This document shows, piece by piece, positions 8,695 to 17,846 of a stretch of DNA of 64,000 nt. Every line of letters begins with the position of its first letter. Position 1 is the stretch's first letter. Source of the DNA: DATGZX01 sp035296965. Lineage in GTDB: Bacteria; Planctomycetota; Planctomycetia; Gemmatales; Gemmataceae. Location: assembly GCA_035296965.1 (NCBI GenBank), contig DATGZX010000326.1:23699-87698 (forward strand), given 5' to 3'. Position numbers and translations under genes: made by a program. The notes under the pieces are model-generated. The model was given only the letters and a program-made list of their open reading frames with translations, had not been told where the DNA came from and made no database searches.

Positions 8695-9939
8695 ATGGTT
8701 TCAAACTTCTTACTGAAACGGTCGTTCAAGGCGATCCCGGACTACGAGGTCCTGGAAAAAATTGACGACGGCGGCATGAGCGTGGTCTACAAAGGCCGCA
8801 GCCGCCTGACCGGCGCGCTCGTTGCCATCAAGGTATTCAGAGCCAACATGGCCAAGGACCCGACTTTGGTCAAACGCTTCCAGCAAGAATTTCGGGCCAC
8901 GTCCAAACTCCTCCATCCAAATATCGTTCAAGCGCTGGCATTTAGCCAGGACGCGTCGACTTCCTACCTGGTCATGGAGTTCGTCGAGGGGGAGAGTCTG
9001 GGTCAACGCATCGATCGAGCTGGACGCTTTTCTGAAGAAGAGGCGATCGGCATTATCACACAGGTCGCCCAGGCCCTGCAGTATGCCCACGAGCACGGCA
9101 TGGTCCACCGCGACGTCAAGCCGGACAACGTTTTGCTCAAGGGTGACGGGAAGACGAAGCTTGCGGACTTCGGTTTGGTCAAGGATTCGCTCGCGGACCT
9201 CAGGCTCACAGGGCCGGTAAGCGTGCTGGGCACGCCCCATTTCATGGCTCCGGAGCAGTACACCGATGCCGCGCACGTCGATGCACGCTGCGACATTTAT
9301 TCCCTGGCGGCAACTTTGTACATGTCCGTTACCGGCCAGTTGCCTTTCAAGGCGTCCAACGCCCTGGACGTGATCAAGAGACAGGCGCGCAATGAACTTA
9401 TCCCGCCGCGCGACGTTGTCCCAGACCTGAGCCCCGCCGTCGATCAAGCCATTTGCGCGGCCATGAACCCGGACCCGGCTCAGCGCCCTGCCAGTTGCCT
9501 GGCGTTTCTGAATAACCTGCGACCGAAGAAACCCGCCGGCAGCAAGCCCGAGCTGCTCCTGCCCGGGGCGGCCGACACGGTCGCTGCCCATCCCGATTTG
9601 CCCTCCGTCGCAGAACAGCGGGCCTCGGTGCGTTTTCCCTGTATCCTGGGAACTTCCTGCACCATGAGTACGTCGTTTCATCCAGATTCGGAGGATCCCG
9701 CCGAGTCCTGGCCTGCAATCGTGCAGGACCTTTCGCTCGAGGGAATTGCGTTGCTTCTTGGCCGTCGCTTCGAAATCGGCACGGTCCTGAACGTGCATCT
9801 GGAGGGCGCGACCCCCAACGATTCGCGCTCGGTCCTGGCGTCGATCATTCGGGTCACTCCGACGAGCTACGGTCAGTGGCTCGCCGGCTGCACTTTCTGC
9901 AAGCCATTGAACGAAGACGAGCTTCAGACTCTCCTTTAA
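8695..9939 (+). CDS. Ser/Thr protein kinase fused to a PilZ domain
   Basis: Product of 414 residues without a membrane segment, so cytoplasmic. Kinase domain about 17-280: glycine loop IDDGGMSVVYKG, K46 in VAIKVF, HRDVKPDN (138-145), DFG (158-160), GTPHFMAPEQ. The C-terminal 110 residues carry both PilZ hallmarks: QRASVR (R309-xxx-R313) and DLSLEG (D345-x-S347-xx-G350), the motifs that hold c-di-GMP. Domain calls are direct; that c-di-GMP controls the kinase is inference. The ATG at 8695 follows GAGGA. An earlier in-frame start would run back into the upstream kinase gene and is rejected. Confidence 0.88.
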   Translation: MVSNFLLKRSFKAIPDYEVLEKIDDGGMSVVYKGRSRLTGALVAIKVFRANMAKDPTLVKRFQQEFRATSKLLHPNIVQALAFSQDASTSYLVMEFVEGESLGQRIDRAGRFSEEEAIGIITQVAQALQYAHEHGMVHRDVKPDNVLLKGDGKTKLADFGLVKDSLADLRLTGPVSVLGTPHFMAPEQYTDAAHVDARCDIYSLAATLYMSVTGQLPFKASNALDVIKRQARNELIPPRDVVPDLSPAVDQAICAAMNPDPAQRPASCLAFLNNLRPKKPAGSKPELLLPGAADTVAAHPDLPSVAEQRASVRFPCILGTSCTMSTSFHPDSEDPAESWPAIVQDLSLEGIALLLGRRFEIGTVLNVHLEGATPNDSRSVLASIIRVTPTSYGQWLAGCTFCKPLNEDELQTLL

Positions 9940-9961
9940 TCACTTCACGGATTCGCAAACG

Positions 9962-12934
9962 TCATTTGCGCCCTTCGAGAAAGGCGATGAGGTCCAGAAA
10001 CTCGCGCCGCGTCATTAGCTCGTTGAGCTTTTCCGGCATGATGGAAGTGGGTAATGCGCGCCGTTCTTCGACCTCGGTGCGGTTGATGACATCGAGTTTG
10101 CCCTGGGCATCGGCAACCGTGATCGTGCTGTTGGGCCCCTCGTCCACGATGACGCCGGTGTGCAGCTTGCCGTCCCGGGTCGAGATAACCCACGAAACAT
10201 ATTGTGGAGCGATTTCCCTGCTCGGGTCGAGGATCGACTCGATAAGTTTATCGCGACTGGAGCCGCGGCCTATGTTGGAGAGGTCCGGCCCAATGGCGCC
10301 GCCGCGGCCGTCGACGCGGTGACAGGCGAAGCAGCGCGGTCCGTTCGCGTGAAAGAAAACGCGCCGTCCTTCTTCTGGATCTCCATGTCCGACAAGGGCT
10401 GCCCGCCATTCGGCACTCGTGCGCGGCTGCGGGTTCGCCGTGAGGCGAATCGCTTTGAGACGCTGCTGGATCTCTTGGTTCTTCGCAGATCCACAGGCAA
10501 GAACAAGTTGATCGGCCAGCTCTCGACGGCTCTCCGCGTCCACCGACGAATCTTTGGTAACCTTGTCCCACAGCCCCAGAAGAGCTTTCTCGACGGCGGG
10601 CTTGTCGACGGCTCCGCGCAGCGAACACAGAGCTTCGCGTCGCAGAGCAGGTTCGTCCAGAGATGCGATGAGCAGGTCGCGAGTCGCCGGCACATTGGCC
10701 GCCGAGGGTGCCAGGCCCCAAACCGCTTCCGCTCTCAAGGCATGTCCCATCTGAGGATCCCGCGCTAGTTTGACAAGCATCGCCTGCGACTTCAAATCCG
10801 CACGCAAGGCAAGTGTTTGCATCGCTTCCCAGCGCAAGCTTTCTTCCTTGCCGTTGAGGAAGCCGGAGAGCATGTCGTGTCCAAGCGTGGGACAATCGGG
10901 CCGGAGCATGCGCAACGCCACGGCGCGAATGGCAGCAGGCTGCGAACGATCGCGCACGAACTTCGCGATGTATTCTTCGCCGCTCGGCTCATCAGTAGGC
11001 TTCCGGTGTGCTCCGGCCAGGAACTCATTGGTTGCCAGCAGCGCCTCGAACACTTCGCGGGTGACCGGCGGGCGAGCGGCCGCGGCATTCAACAGAGGGG
11101 CAAGGTCGTGAAGACGCTCCTCGCCAACCCACTGAATGGCAGCACGTCGAACCCCCGGGTCCGGGTCGGCCAAAAACCTGGGTAAAGACGCACGGCCCTC
11201 CGCCGTCCCCGCGCGGCGCAATGCCAGCAGGACTCCAATCCTCACGGCCGGGTCGGCTGCGTCAACATGCTGCAAGAGCAAGCTGCCGGCGTTTGATCGA
11301 CCCAATGTCTCCATGGCCGCGCAGAATAGGAACGGATCCTTCTCCGCCAGCAAGGGAACCAGGTGCTCCAGGGCGTCCTTGCCGCTCAGTTCCGCAATGG
11401 CCTGGCGGCGCACCCATGCGGATGCGTCCCTGAGCGCCAATTCCAAGATACGCTCTTCGATCTGCTTGTCATCCTGCGAGCGGATACATTCGAGAAGGTG
11501 CACGGCTTCCGCACGCACCTCTGGCGCCGAATCGCTCAGCGCGGGCGAGATAAGTTCGATTGCGGCTGGGCGCTTGAGTGTCGCGGCCGCCCAGAGAGCA
11601 TGCACGCGCGCGCGCGCGATCTTGTCTTCGCGCAGCACATCAGCGAGGACCTTTTTGCCATCCGGTCCTCTTAGCGCCAACGTTCGGCCGGCAGCGCTGC
11701 GGATCTCTTGTTTGCGTTGGTCAAGGAGCTGGCGCAGCTTTGCAAGATCGAGTCCCGCTACCTGAGAAACGCGCAGACCATCGTCGGCGGGCGGGGTCTT
11801 CATGCGGATATGCCAGATTCGCCCTTTGCCATGGACCGGATAAGACTTATCAACCCAGTCGCTGAGATAGAGGGATCCGTCAGGAGCGGTGGCAATGCCC
11901 ACAGGGCGAAAATTCTCATCGCCGCGAATCATTGGCCGCGCCTGGGACACGAAGGATGCCCCTTTGGCGACGAGCTTGAAGCGCTCGACCAGATGATCGC
12001 CCCACGCGGTGACCAGCAAGTCGCCGCGGTATTCCTGCGGAAGACCGGTCGACTCATAGGCGACGACTCCGCACGGCGCCTCCGAAGTGCCGGCCACCAT
12101 AGGCAGCGTGCCGGGCAATTCGCCATTCCAGGCCGTGAATGGGTGAAGACCTTTGCGGCCGTTGCGATACCGGTAGCCGTAGTCCCCATTGGTGACGATG
12201 TGCATGAGACGGCAGGGACCGCGAGAATCAGGATCATTGTCCACGGCAAATAACCGGCCAAAACCGTCAAACGTAAGGTGGAAGGTGTTCCAGAAGCCGG
12301 TCGCCACGCGGCGCAATTGACTTCCGTCGGGCCGGCAGCGATAAATACTGCCCCCCTCCCCTCCGCCTGAGAGCGAGCTGCCATCGGAGCCAATCAGCTT
12401 GTACGCCGCTCCCAGGTTCTCTCCCAGTGCGAAGTAAAGGTCGCCAAGCGGATCGAAAGCGAGTCCCGAAAGACCGTTGTGAGGGTACGTTCCGGTTGTT
12501 TCAAGTTTGACGATGACCCGGCGTTCGTCGGCGCTGCCGCGGTTGCCGGTATCACGCAGCAAGTGAATGTCGGAGCGGGTGGCAACATAGACAGAGCCGT
12601 CCCTGCCGAGAGCGAGGCCCATCCCATTGTGAAAGCCCTCGGCAAATGTACGGATGCGGCGGGCGTGGCCGTTGTCGTCGAAGTCGTCAAAAACACGCAC
12701 CCGATCGCTCGGTGGACCCTGGTAATTGGCTGGACGCTCGTGCGTGTTATTTTCAATCACCCAAACCCGGCCGCGCTCATCCACGGCGAGGCCTGTCGGC
12801 GTCACGATGTCGGGCTCCCGCGCTACCAGCTCGATGACCAGACGGTCATCGACGCATGCAGGTGTGTGCACGGGCACCGCTGGGCTCTGGCTTAGAAATG
12901 ATAGCGCCAGGAGCAGCTGGCATGAGCCAATCAC
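9962..12934 (-). CDS. Secreted PVC-type dehydrogenase with HEAT repeats and haem-binding CxxCH domain
   Basis: A 990-residue exported protein with an N-terminal signal (MIGSCQLLLALSFL). Residues about 30-380 form a beta-propeller of the membrane-bound dehydrogenase type (LAVDERGRVWVIENN, GLAFDPLGDLYFALGE, TAPDGSLYLSDWVDKSYPVHGKGRIWHI). The middle is a series of HEAT repeats (ALWAAATLKRPAAIELISPAL and following). The C-terminal 130 residues hold a haem c site, CFACH near residue 868, followed by RVDGRGGAIGPDLSNIG. This architecture is expanded in planctomycetes and verrucomicrobia. Substrate cannot be read from sequence. It converges with the PilZ kinase, stops 22 bases apart. Confidence 0.9.
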   Translation of the reverse strand: MIGSCQLLLALSFLSQSPAVPVHTPACVDDRLVIELVAREPDIVTPTGLAVDERGRVWVIENNTHERPANYQGPPSDRVRVFDDFDDNGHARRIRTFAEGFHNGMGLALGRDGSVYVATRSDIHLLRDTGNRGSADERRVIVKLETTGTYPHNGLSGLAFDPLGDLYFALGENLGAAYKLIGSDGSSLSGGGEGGSIYRCRPDGSQLRRVATGFWNTFHLTFDGFGRLFAVDNDPDSRGPCRLMHIVTNGDYGYRYRNGRKGLHPFTAWNGELPGTLPMVAGTSEAPCGVVAYESTGLPQEYRGDLLVTAWGDHLVERFKLVAKGASFVSQARPMIRGDENFRPVGIATAPDGSLYLSDWVDKSYPVHGKGRIWHIRMKTPPADDGLRVSQVAGLDLAKLRQLLDQRKQEIRSAAGRTLALRGPDGKKVLADVLREDKIARARVHALWAAATLKRPAAIELISPALSDSAPEVRAEAVHLLECIRSQDDKQIEERILELALRDASAWVRRQAIAELSGKDALEHLVPLLAEKDPFLFCAAMETLGRSNAGSLLLQHVDAADPAVRIGVLLALRRAGTAEGRASLPRFLADPDPGVRRAAIQWVGEERLHDLAPLLNAAAARPPVTREVFEALLATNEFLAGAHRKPTDEPSGEEYIAKFVRDRSQPAAIRAVALRMLRPDCPTLGHDMLSGFLNGKEESLRWEAMQTLALRADLKSQAMLVKLARDPQMGHALRAEAVWGLAPSAANVPATRDLLIASLDEPALRREALCSLRGAVDKPAVEKALLGLWDKVTKDSSVDAESRRELADQLVLACGSAKNQEIQQRLKAIRLTANPQPRTSAEWRAALVGHGDPEEGRRVFFHANGPRCFACHRVDGRGGAIGPDLSNIGRGSSRDKLIESILDPSREIAPQYVSWVISTRDGKLHTGVIVDEGPNSTITVADAQGKLDVINRTEVEERRALPTSIMPEKLNELMTRREFLDLIAFLEGRK

Positions 12935-13238
12935 GGAATTCCCTCTCAGCAGGGCGCATTTTCGGGCAGTGAAAACGCGACAGTCGCGGCACTTGTTTCC
13001 ACTAGGGCAACGTCTACCTCTCCTGTCCTCCGCGTACGTCGAACATCTTACCAGCCTTCCGACGAAAAAAAATTAGGCCGCGGAGAATTGCATTGATTCG
13101 CCAGGATGGCCGCGCATACTCTCCACAGACATCCGCAGGCTGCTCGGCAGGACGACTGGCCGGTGGGATGCATCCCCTCAGAGGCGCCGGCGCTCTCGTT
13201 GGCCGTCTCGCTTTCCCAGCAACAAAGGAGTGATCCCG
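12935..13238. other. Intergenic region, divergent promoters expected
   Basis: About 300 bases between the minus-strand dehydrogenase start and the plus-strand cysteine-rich lipoprotein. No credible gene seen; it should hold both promoters, but I could not identify clear -35/-10 pairs. Confidence 0.3.
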
Positions 13239-13415
13239 ATGATTCCCCGCCGTTATCTTGCGCTGATCGCCCTGCTCTCGCTTGTGCTGCCGTCGGGTTG
13301 TTGCTGCTGGCGCGCCCGCTGCTGTCAGCAGCAGTCTTGCTGCAATTCCTGCTGCAAGCCATGCTATGATGACGCACATGGTTACCCATATACGCCCCCG
13401 ATTCCTGTGAAGTAA
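13239..13415 (+). CDS. Cysteine-rich mini-lipoprotein, 58 residues
   Basis: The ATG at 13239 has a strong AAGGAG at 13225-13230. The peptide begins MIPRRYLALIALLSLVLPSG, a lipoprotein-like signal, then CCCWRARCCQQQSCCNSCC, and ends in a proline/tyrosine-rich tail. Eleven cysteines in about 24 residues point to metal binding or a disulphide-packed surface peptide. I do not recognise a named family. The good start site and clean signal argue that it is real despite its size. Confidence 0.55.
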   Translation: MIPRRYLALIALLSLVLPSGCCCWRARCCQQQSCCNSCCKPCYDDAHGYPYTPPIPVK

Positions 13416-13484
13416 GGATGCGTTCGCGGGGGGCTTGGGGCAAAACGTGGCTTGCCGCGGAGGGCCCCCGGGCGCCCGCCAGGG

Positions 13485-14692
13485 TTACGTCCTCTCCCCG
13501 GGGGGCTTTCCCTCTGCGTGGTAGGCGGCTGCCTCTGCGTCACGGTCGTCCCGCACCACGCGTGCGCGCTCCCGGAGAACGTGTGCGAGCAGGCAGTGAA
13601 AATGATAGCCCGCCAGTTCCCGGCGGACGCTGAAGCGGCCGGTGTTGAACGATCGACTGCCCAGGCCTTTCTGCACATCCTCGCAAATCGCAATGTCCTC
13701 CAGCTGGATTTGATGGGAAACGGCCATGCTCTCGTTGCGAAATTGCGCGTTCGCAGTCGGGCCTTCGTTGGCGAAATAAAAATCAAAGATCACGCGGCAC
13801 CGGTCCGGGCCCAGGGGCAGCACCACGTTTGTGTCCATCATTCCCTGGTACATATTGACCATGAAGTTGGGGAAGACCCACCAGTAGTAGGCCATGTCCC
13901 CGGCGCGCACGCTCGCCGCGGAAGTGTCGTCGTTGCCAGCGTCGGGCGCGCGCATTGGACTGCTCTGCACGCTCGTGTTGCCTGCTGTTTCCGTACGATA
14001 GCGCGAATAATCCAGGACGCCAGCCAGGCCGGGATGGATGGTATTTACGTGGTAGCCACCGTCGAGATAGTTGTCGACAAATACCTTCCAGTTGCAGGCA
14101 AGTGTGTACTCCCGGCGTTGTACAAAGTGCAGTCTCTCGATGGCCAGCGCCCCTGTCCGTTGGGGTAACGGCGCCAGGAAGTCACTCAGAGAAGTAAACG
14201 CCGCCGCCTGGGCTGCCACCTCCGGCCGGACCCAGACCAGCGGCCCCCACGTATCTACCGGCAACGGCACCAGGCCTTGATCTTCGCGGCAAAAATCGGC
14301 GACCCCGTCGAACTCCGGCGTGCCGCGCAGCCGGCCGGCCAGGTCGTAAGTCCAGCCATGATACCGGTAGCGCAGCCGGCTGACCTTCCCTGCCGTTCAC
14401 GCGCGACGCGGGCTGCGCGATGCCGGCAAACATTAGAAAATGCCCGGAGCGTCCGTTCCTGATCGCGCACCACCAGGATTGGTTCTCCCGCAACGTCTTC
14501 CGTGACGAAAGAGCCGGGCTCGGCCAATTGATCGAGGCGGCCTATTTGCTGCCAGGTGCCGGCAAAAACCGAGCTGCGCTCCGCGGCATGGACTTCGGGA
14601 TCAAAGTACCAAACGCTGGGAATGGTGCGTGCCTCCGCCAGGGGCAGATTCGGATCGAATAGCTCGATCTTCTCTAGCAAGCTAAGCGCCAT
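13485..14692 (-). pseudogene. Broken Rieske-type aromatic ring-hydroxylating oxygenase alpha subunit
   Basis: Two minus-strand pieces make one oxygenase. The first, from ATG 14692, contains FAGTWQQIGR and the first Rieske half VCRHRA. The second contains the catalytic domain with its iron site NYLDGGYHVNTIH and ends near 13485. Between them the frame shifts near 14385-14390: the expected YHGWTYDLAGRLRGTPEFDG appears only in the second frame. In that frame the second Rieske cysteine is tyrosine (YRYHGW instead of CxYHGW). Frameshift plus a lost cluster ligand make this a pseudogene; a sequencing error alone would not explain both. The original substrate is unknown. Confidence 0.8.
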
Positions 14693-14851
14693 GAACAGCT
14701 CCCCTCTCGTCCATCGAGTTGGATCGGGTCAATGGAGGGTGCAGCCCTATCTCGGTGTAAAATGGTCACCAGCAATCATGCAGCGGGCAACCGTCACTGC
14801 AGTCGCTGACTGCGCCTCCAATACGTCGCCATTTTACATCAAGGTGATTGA

Positions 14852-15337
14852 ATGACACCGAGTGTTTTTGATCGGCTTCGCCATTCACTGCAGGAGAACG
14901 GAGCGACCTTCAGCGTCCGGCATCACGAGCCGGTTTATACGAGCGAGCAGGCCGCGGAGGTGCGCGGGACGACGCTGGCCAGCGGCGCCAAGGCACTCGT
15001 CGTGAAGGCGGGCGAGCGTTTTGTCCTGCTGGTGGTGCCGGCAGACCGCAAGCTGAGCAGCCGAAAAGTCAAAGAGGCGCTCGGTTCGAAGGCGTTGCGC
15101 TTCGCCACGGCCGAAGAGGTAGAGCAATTTACAGGACTTCAACCCGGTTCCATCCCGCCGTTCGGCAGCCTCTTTGGTCTGCCAACCTATTGCGACCCTG
15201 CCCTGGGGGACAACGCTTCCATCAACTTTAACGCCGGCGACCATTCCATCTCGATGAACATGACCTTCCCGGATTACGCAAAAACGGAGAGACCGACGCT
15301 CGGCCCGCTGGCGGCGCCACCGGAGCCGGGCAGTTAG
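14852..15337 (+). CDS. YbaK/EbsC-type aminoacyl-tRNA deacylase
   Basis: A 161-residue single-domain protein of the family that hydrolyses mischarged tRNAs (Cys- or Ala-tRNA-Pro type). Visible signatures are TSEQAAEVRGTTLASGAKALVVKAG, which carries the catalytic lysine, RKVKEALGSKALRFATAEEVEQFTGLQPGSIPPFG, and the C-terminal INFNAGDHSISM. Length fits the family. The start follows a GTGATTGA leader without a strong ribosome site. Neighbours are unrelated, so exact tRNA specificity is open. Confidence 0.85.
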   Translation: MTPSVFDRLRHSLQENGATFSVRHHEPVYTSEQAAEVRGTTLASGAKALVVKAGERFVLLVVPADRKLSSRKVKEALGSKALRFATAEEVEQFTGLQPGSIPPFGSLFGLPTYCDPALGDNASINFNAGDHSISMNMTFPDYAKTERPTLGPLAAPPEPGS

Positions 15338-15372
15338 AACAGAAGGATTGCTGAACCCCGCCTGCAAATGGC

Positions 15373-16932
15373 CTAATTGCCGAACAGGAAGATGGTCGCT
15401 GTTATGACAAGTCCGTTGTTAAGCCCATGGGCCACCATTCCAGGCACGAGGGTACCGCGCCACTCGCGGACCAGATTGAATCCAAACGCAAGCGCCATGA
15501 GCACCGGGACTGCCAGGAGCCCCTGCGGATGGATGACCGCGAAAATGAAACTGACGACCATGCAACTGAGGAACATGCTCAGGAAGAAGCCCAGCCTGGC
15601 AGTGGCCTCCCGCAAATGGCGATAGAGAACGCCTCGGAACATTGTCTCTTCAACAAGTGGCGCGACAATGCAGGCGAGCACATAGATTTGCAGTCGAGTC
15701 CACCAATCCGAATTGATGAGCACGAACACGATCGGGTGGGCAGCCGGAGCAGTCTTGGGGCTGAATTCATCCGGTGCGCCGCCGAACAGTTGCTGAACGC
15801 CTCCCGCCAGCACCATAAGCATGATCATGATCAGAACGCCGACGGCGAGTATGGGAAGAGTCATTGCATAACCGCCGACCCCAATCACCGGCTCAAGCGC
15901 GGGCCGCCGGCCCAGGTTGAAGCCGACATCCTCACGTACTTGTTTCCACGATACGCCTCGTAGAACCGGCCAGGCCAGAGCCAGCACCAGGCTCAGGATT
16001 GCTGCACCCGTACTGATAGTCAACATCCATTCCCTTGCGGCAGGCACCACCATCGAACCGAAATTGATGGCGGAAAAGATGAATAGGTAGAGTGCGAAAC
16101 TTTCTGCGTAGACGCCTCCACGCGCCCCACCGGGATGAATGCCGGTTCGCAGACGGCCGCTCAAAAGGAAGATGAGAAATACGACGAGCCCAACGAAACC
16201 AAGAAAACCTACCGGTAGCGCCAAGAAGAAGGTGGCGATCACTGCGATGAAGGTCCGCGTTGCTGAGTCCAGGATCGCCTGACGCGTAGCAGGATCTGGG
16301 CCCTTTGCTGGGGCTAAAGCAAGCTTGCCAAGCCAACCCAGTTCAGCTTCTAGAAGCGCGCGGTCCTTCTCGGACAGGGACGATGCCTTCATGTCGCCGT
16401 CCTCGTAGTCCCTGTAGAGATTGCCTAGAACCTCGAGAAGACGCTTCTGGTCCGGAGTCAGTACTTCACCTGATTGCTTGAGTTTCTCCTTGTGTTCGTC
16501 GAGTCTCTTCTGGAGATTCTCGAGTTGTTTCCCAGCCTCTGCTGGTCCTTCCAATTCGCCTGCCAATACGACGAAGGCCAAGCGTTGGTCCACGCTCCCA
16601 GTATTGAGGGATTGGAGGGACGTGTACACACTGGTACCCTGCGATGTTAAGTGAGCCAAGCCAACAACATACTTAGCCTGAAGGCTCATCACCAAGAAGC
16701 CCATGTCCTTGGCGTGCGTCGACTCATCCTCCGGCGGTTCCATGCTGCTGATCACGATGCGCACAACGAAAATCAGGCAGACGAGCGTTACGATCGCGAT
16801 CCAGGCAACGACTGGGTGCCCAATTTTCTTGGGCTCGACAAGGATGACATCCGGCGGCGGCGCGAGTTCGTCTGGTGCGATGGGGCGGTCCTCGGGGGAA
16901 CCTGGAGAAAGGGCATCATCAAAGTCGTGCAT
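15373..16932 (-). CDS. CPBP-family intramembrane metalloprotease
   Basis: Polytopic membrane protein of about 519 residues. The C-terminal third carries the CPBP (Abi/CAAX protease) motifs in order: EETMFR followed by GVLYRHLRE, then FIFAVIHPQG, then MVAHGLNNG, supplying the catalytic glutamates and histidines. The N-terminal half has one early membrane segment (VVAWIAIVTLVCLIFVVRIV), a long charged helical extramembrane region (LENLQKRLDEHKEKLKQSG) and more membrane helices. I prefer the ATG at 16932 over 16959 because GAGGCG precedes it. Substrate is unknown; family members process prenylated proteins, bacteriocins or stress regulators. Confidence 0.88.
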   Translation of the reverse strand: MHDFDDALSPGSPEDRPIAPDELAPPPDVILVEPKKIGHPVVAWIAIVTLVCLIFVVRIVISSMEPPEDESTHAKDMGFLVMSLQAKYVVGLAHLTSQGTSVYTSLQSLNTGSVDQRLAFVVLAGELEGPAEAGKQLENLQKRLDEHKEKLKQSGEVLTPDQKRLLEVLGNLYRDYEDGDMKASSLSEKDRALLEAELGWLGKLALAPAKGPDPATRQAILDSATRTFIAVIATFFLALPVGFLGFVGLVVFLIFLLSGRLRTGIHPGGARGGVYAESFALYLFIFSAINFGSMVVPAAREWMLTISTGAAILSLVLALAWPVLRGVSWKQVREDVGFNLGRRPALEPVIGVGGYAMTLPILAVGVLIMIMLMVLAGGVQQLFGGAPDEFSPKTAPAAHPIVFVLINSDWWTRLQIYVLACIVAPLVEETMFRGVLYRHLREATARLGFFLSMFLSCMVVSFIFAVIHPQGLLAVPVLMALAFGFNLVREWRGTLVPGMVAHGLNNGLVITATIFLFGN

Positions 16933-16991
16933 GAAACGCGCCTCGAGACGAAGCAGCAACGCCGGGAAATTCAGAACCAGAGTTCTTTGTA

Positions 16992-17813
16992 TCAGCCCGT
17001 CTTGACTTCCACAAAGGTGCGTTCGACTTTTCCGTCCTTGGCATGGCAGAGGAAATAGCCCTTCTCCTTGGTGCCGTCATGGTTCTGCCGGCGAAAGGAA
17101 CAACAGCGGTTGGTAGTCAACGTGACCTTCCCCACATGCCGCTCCGTGGAGCCGTGCCAATGTCCGTTGAAGACAGCCTGGAGATTGTGCTCTTTGAAGC
17201 GGTCCAGGAGCTGGCTGGCATTCTTGGGCCGGCCGATGACCCAGGGGCCAAGCGGGAAATGCGTGAAGAGAATGGTCGGCCGCTTCTTGTCCAGTTTGGG
17301 AAGGCTTTCGTCTAGCCAGTGGAACGTGGTAGACGGTATGGAAGTATTAGTGGATTTCAGACCTTCGGTCGTGTCGAGCCCCACGAATTGCCAGCCGCGG
17401 TGCTCGAACTGGTAATTAATCGAACGAGGGATCAACTCCTCAAAAGCCTTGCGATCTTCCTGCGTCCGGTAGTCGTGGTTGCCGACAACGTAGTAAGTCG
17501 GTTTATCGAGTCCTTTGAAGATGTCGCGTACGGCGGCGATTTGCTTGGGGAGACCGTTTTCCGCCAAGTCGCCAACGAGCAGACAGAAGTCGATCTTCTC
17601 CTTATGCCCTTTCAATTGCTGCATAACCCCTTCTAGCCATTTGCCGCAGCCTCGATCGAGATAATGGACGTCGTTCACGACGAGGAAGTGAAAATCTTCT
17701 GCCTTGCTTCCCTCCGCCGCATCCGTACTGCCGGGCCAAAGGCCAGCGCCTAGAAGCGTGCCGACGCTTAGGCGGAGCATTTGCCGTCGATTCAGTTTCT
17801 TGATTCGTCTCAT
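16992..17813 (-). CDS. Exported calcineurin-like metallophosphoesterase
   Basis: About 273 residues. The N-terminus MRRIKKLNRRQMLRLSVGTLLGAGL looks like a Tat signal. The metal-binding motifs are all present: NDVHYLD, VGDLAENG, VGNHDY, LFTHFPLG and NGHWHG, giving a two-metal phosphoesterase. Start 17813 gives a compact Tat leader; ATG 17843, three bases after the upstream gene's stop, is a coupled alternative adding ten residues. It follows the trypsin/SirB1 gene on the same strand and is probably cotranscribed. Substrate is unknown. Confidence 0.88.
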   Translation of the reverse strand: MRRIKKLNRRQMLRLSVGTLLGAGLWPGSTDAAEGSKAEDFHFLVVNDVHYLDRGCGKWLEGVMQQLKGHKEKIDFCLLVGDLAENGLPKQIAAVRDIFKGLDKPTYYVVGNHDYRTQEDRKAFEELIPRSINYQFEHRGWQFVGLDTTEGLKSTNTSIPSTTFHWLDESLPKLDKKRPTILFTHFPLGPWVIGRPKNASQLLDRFKEHNLQAVFNGHWHGSTERHVGKVTLTTNRCCSFRRQNHDGTKEKGYFLCHAKDGKVERTFVEVKTG

Positions 17814-17846
17814 GCCGCAATTCTCTTGGGCTGACGATCTCATGCC

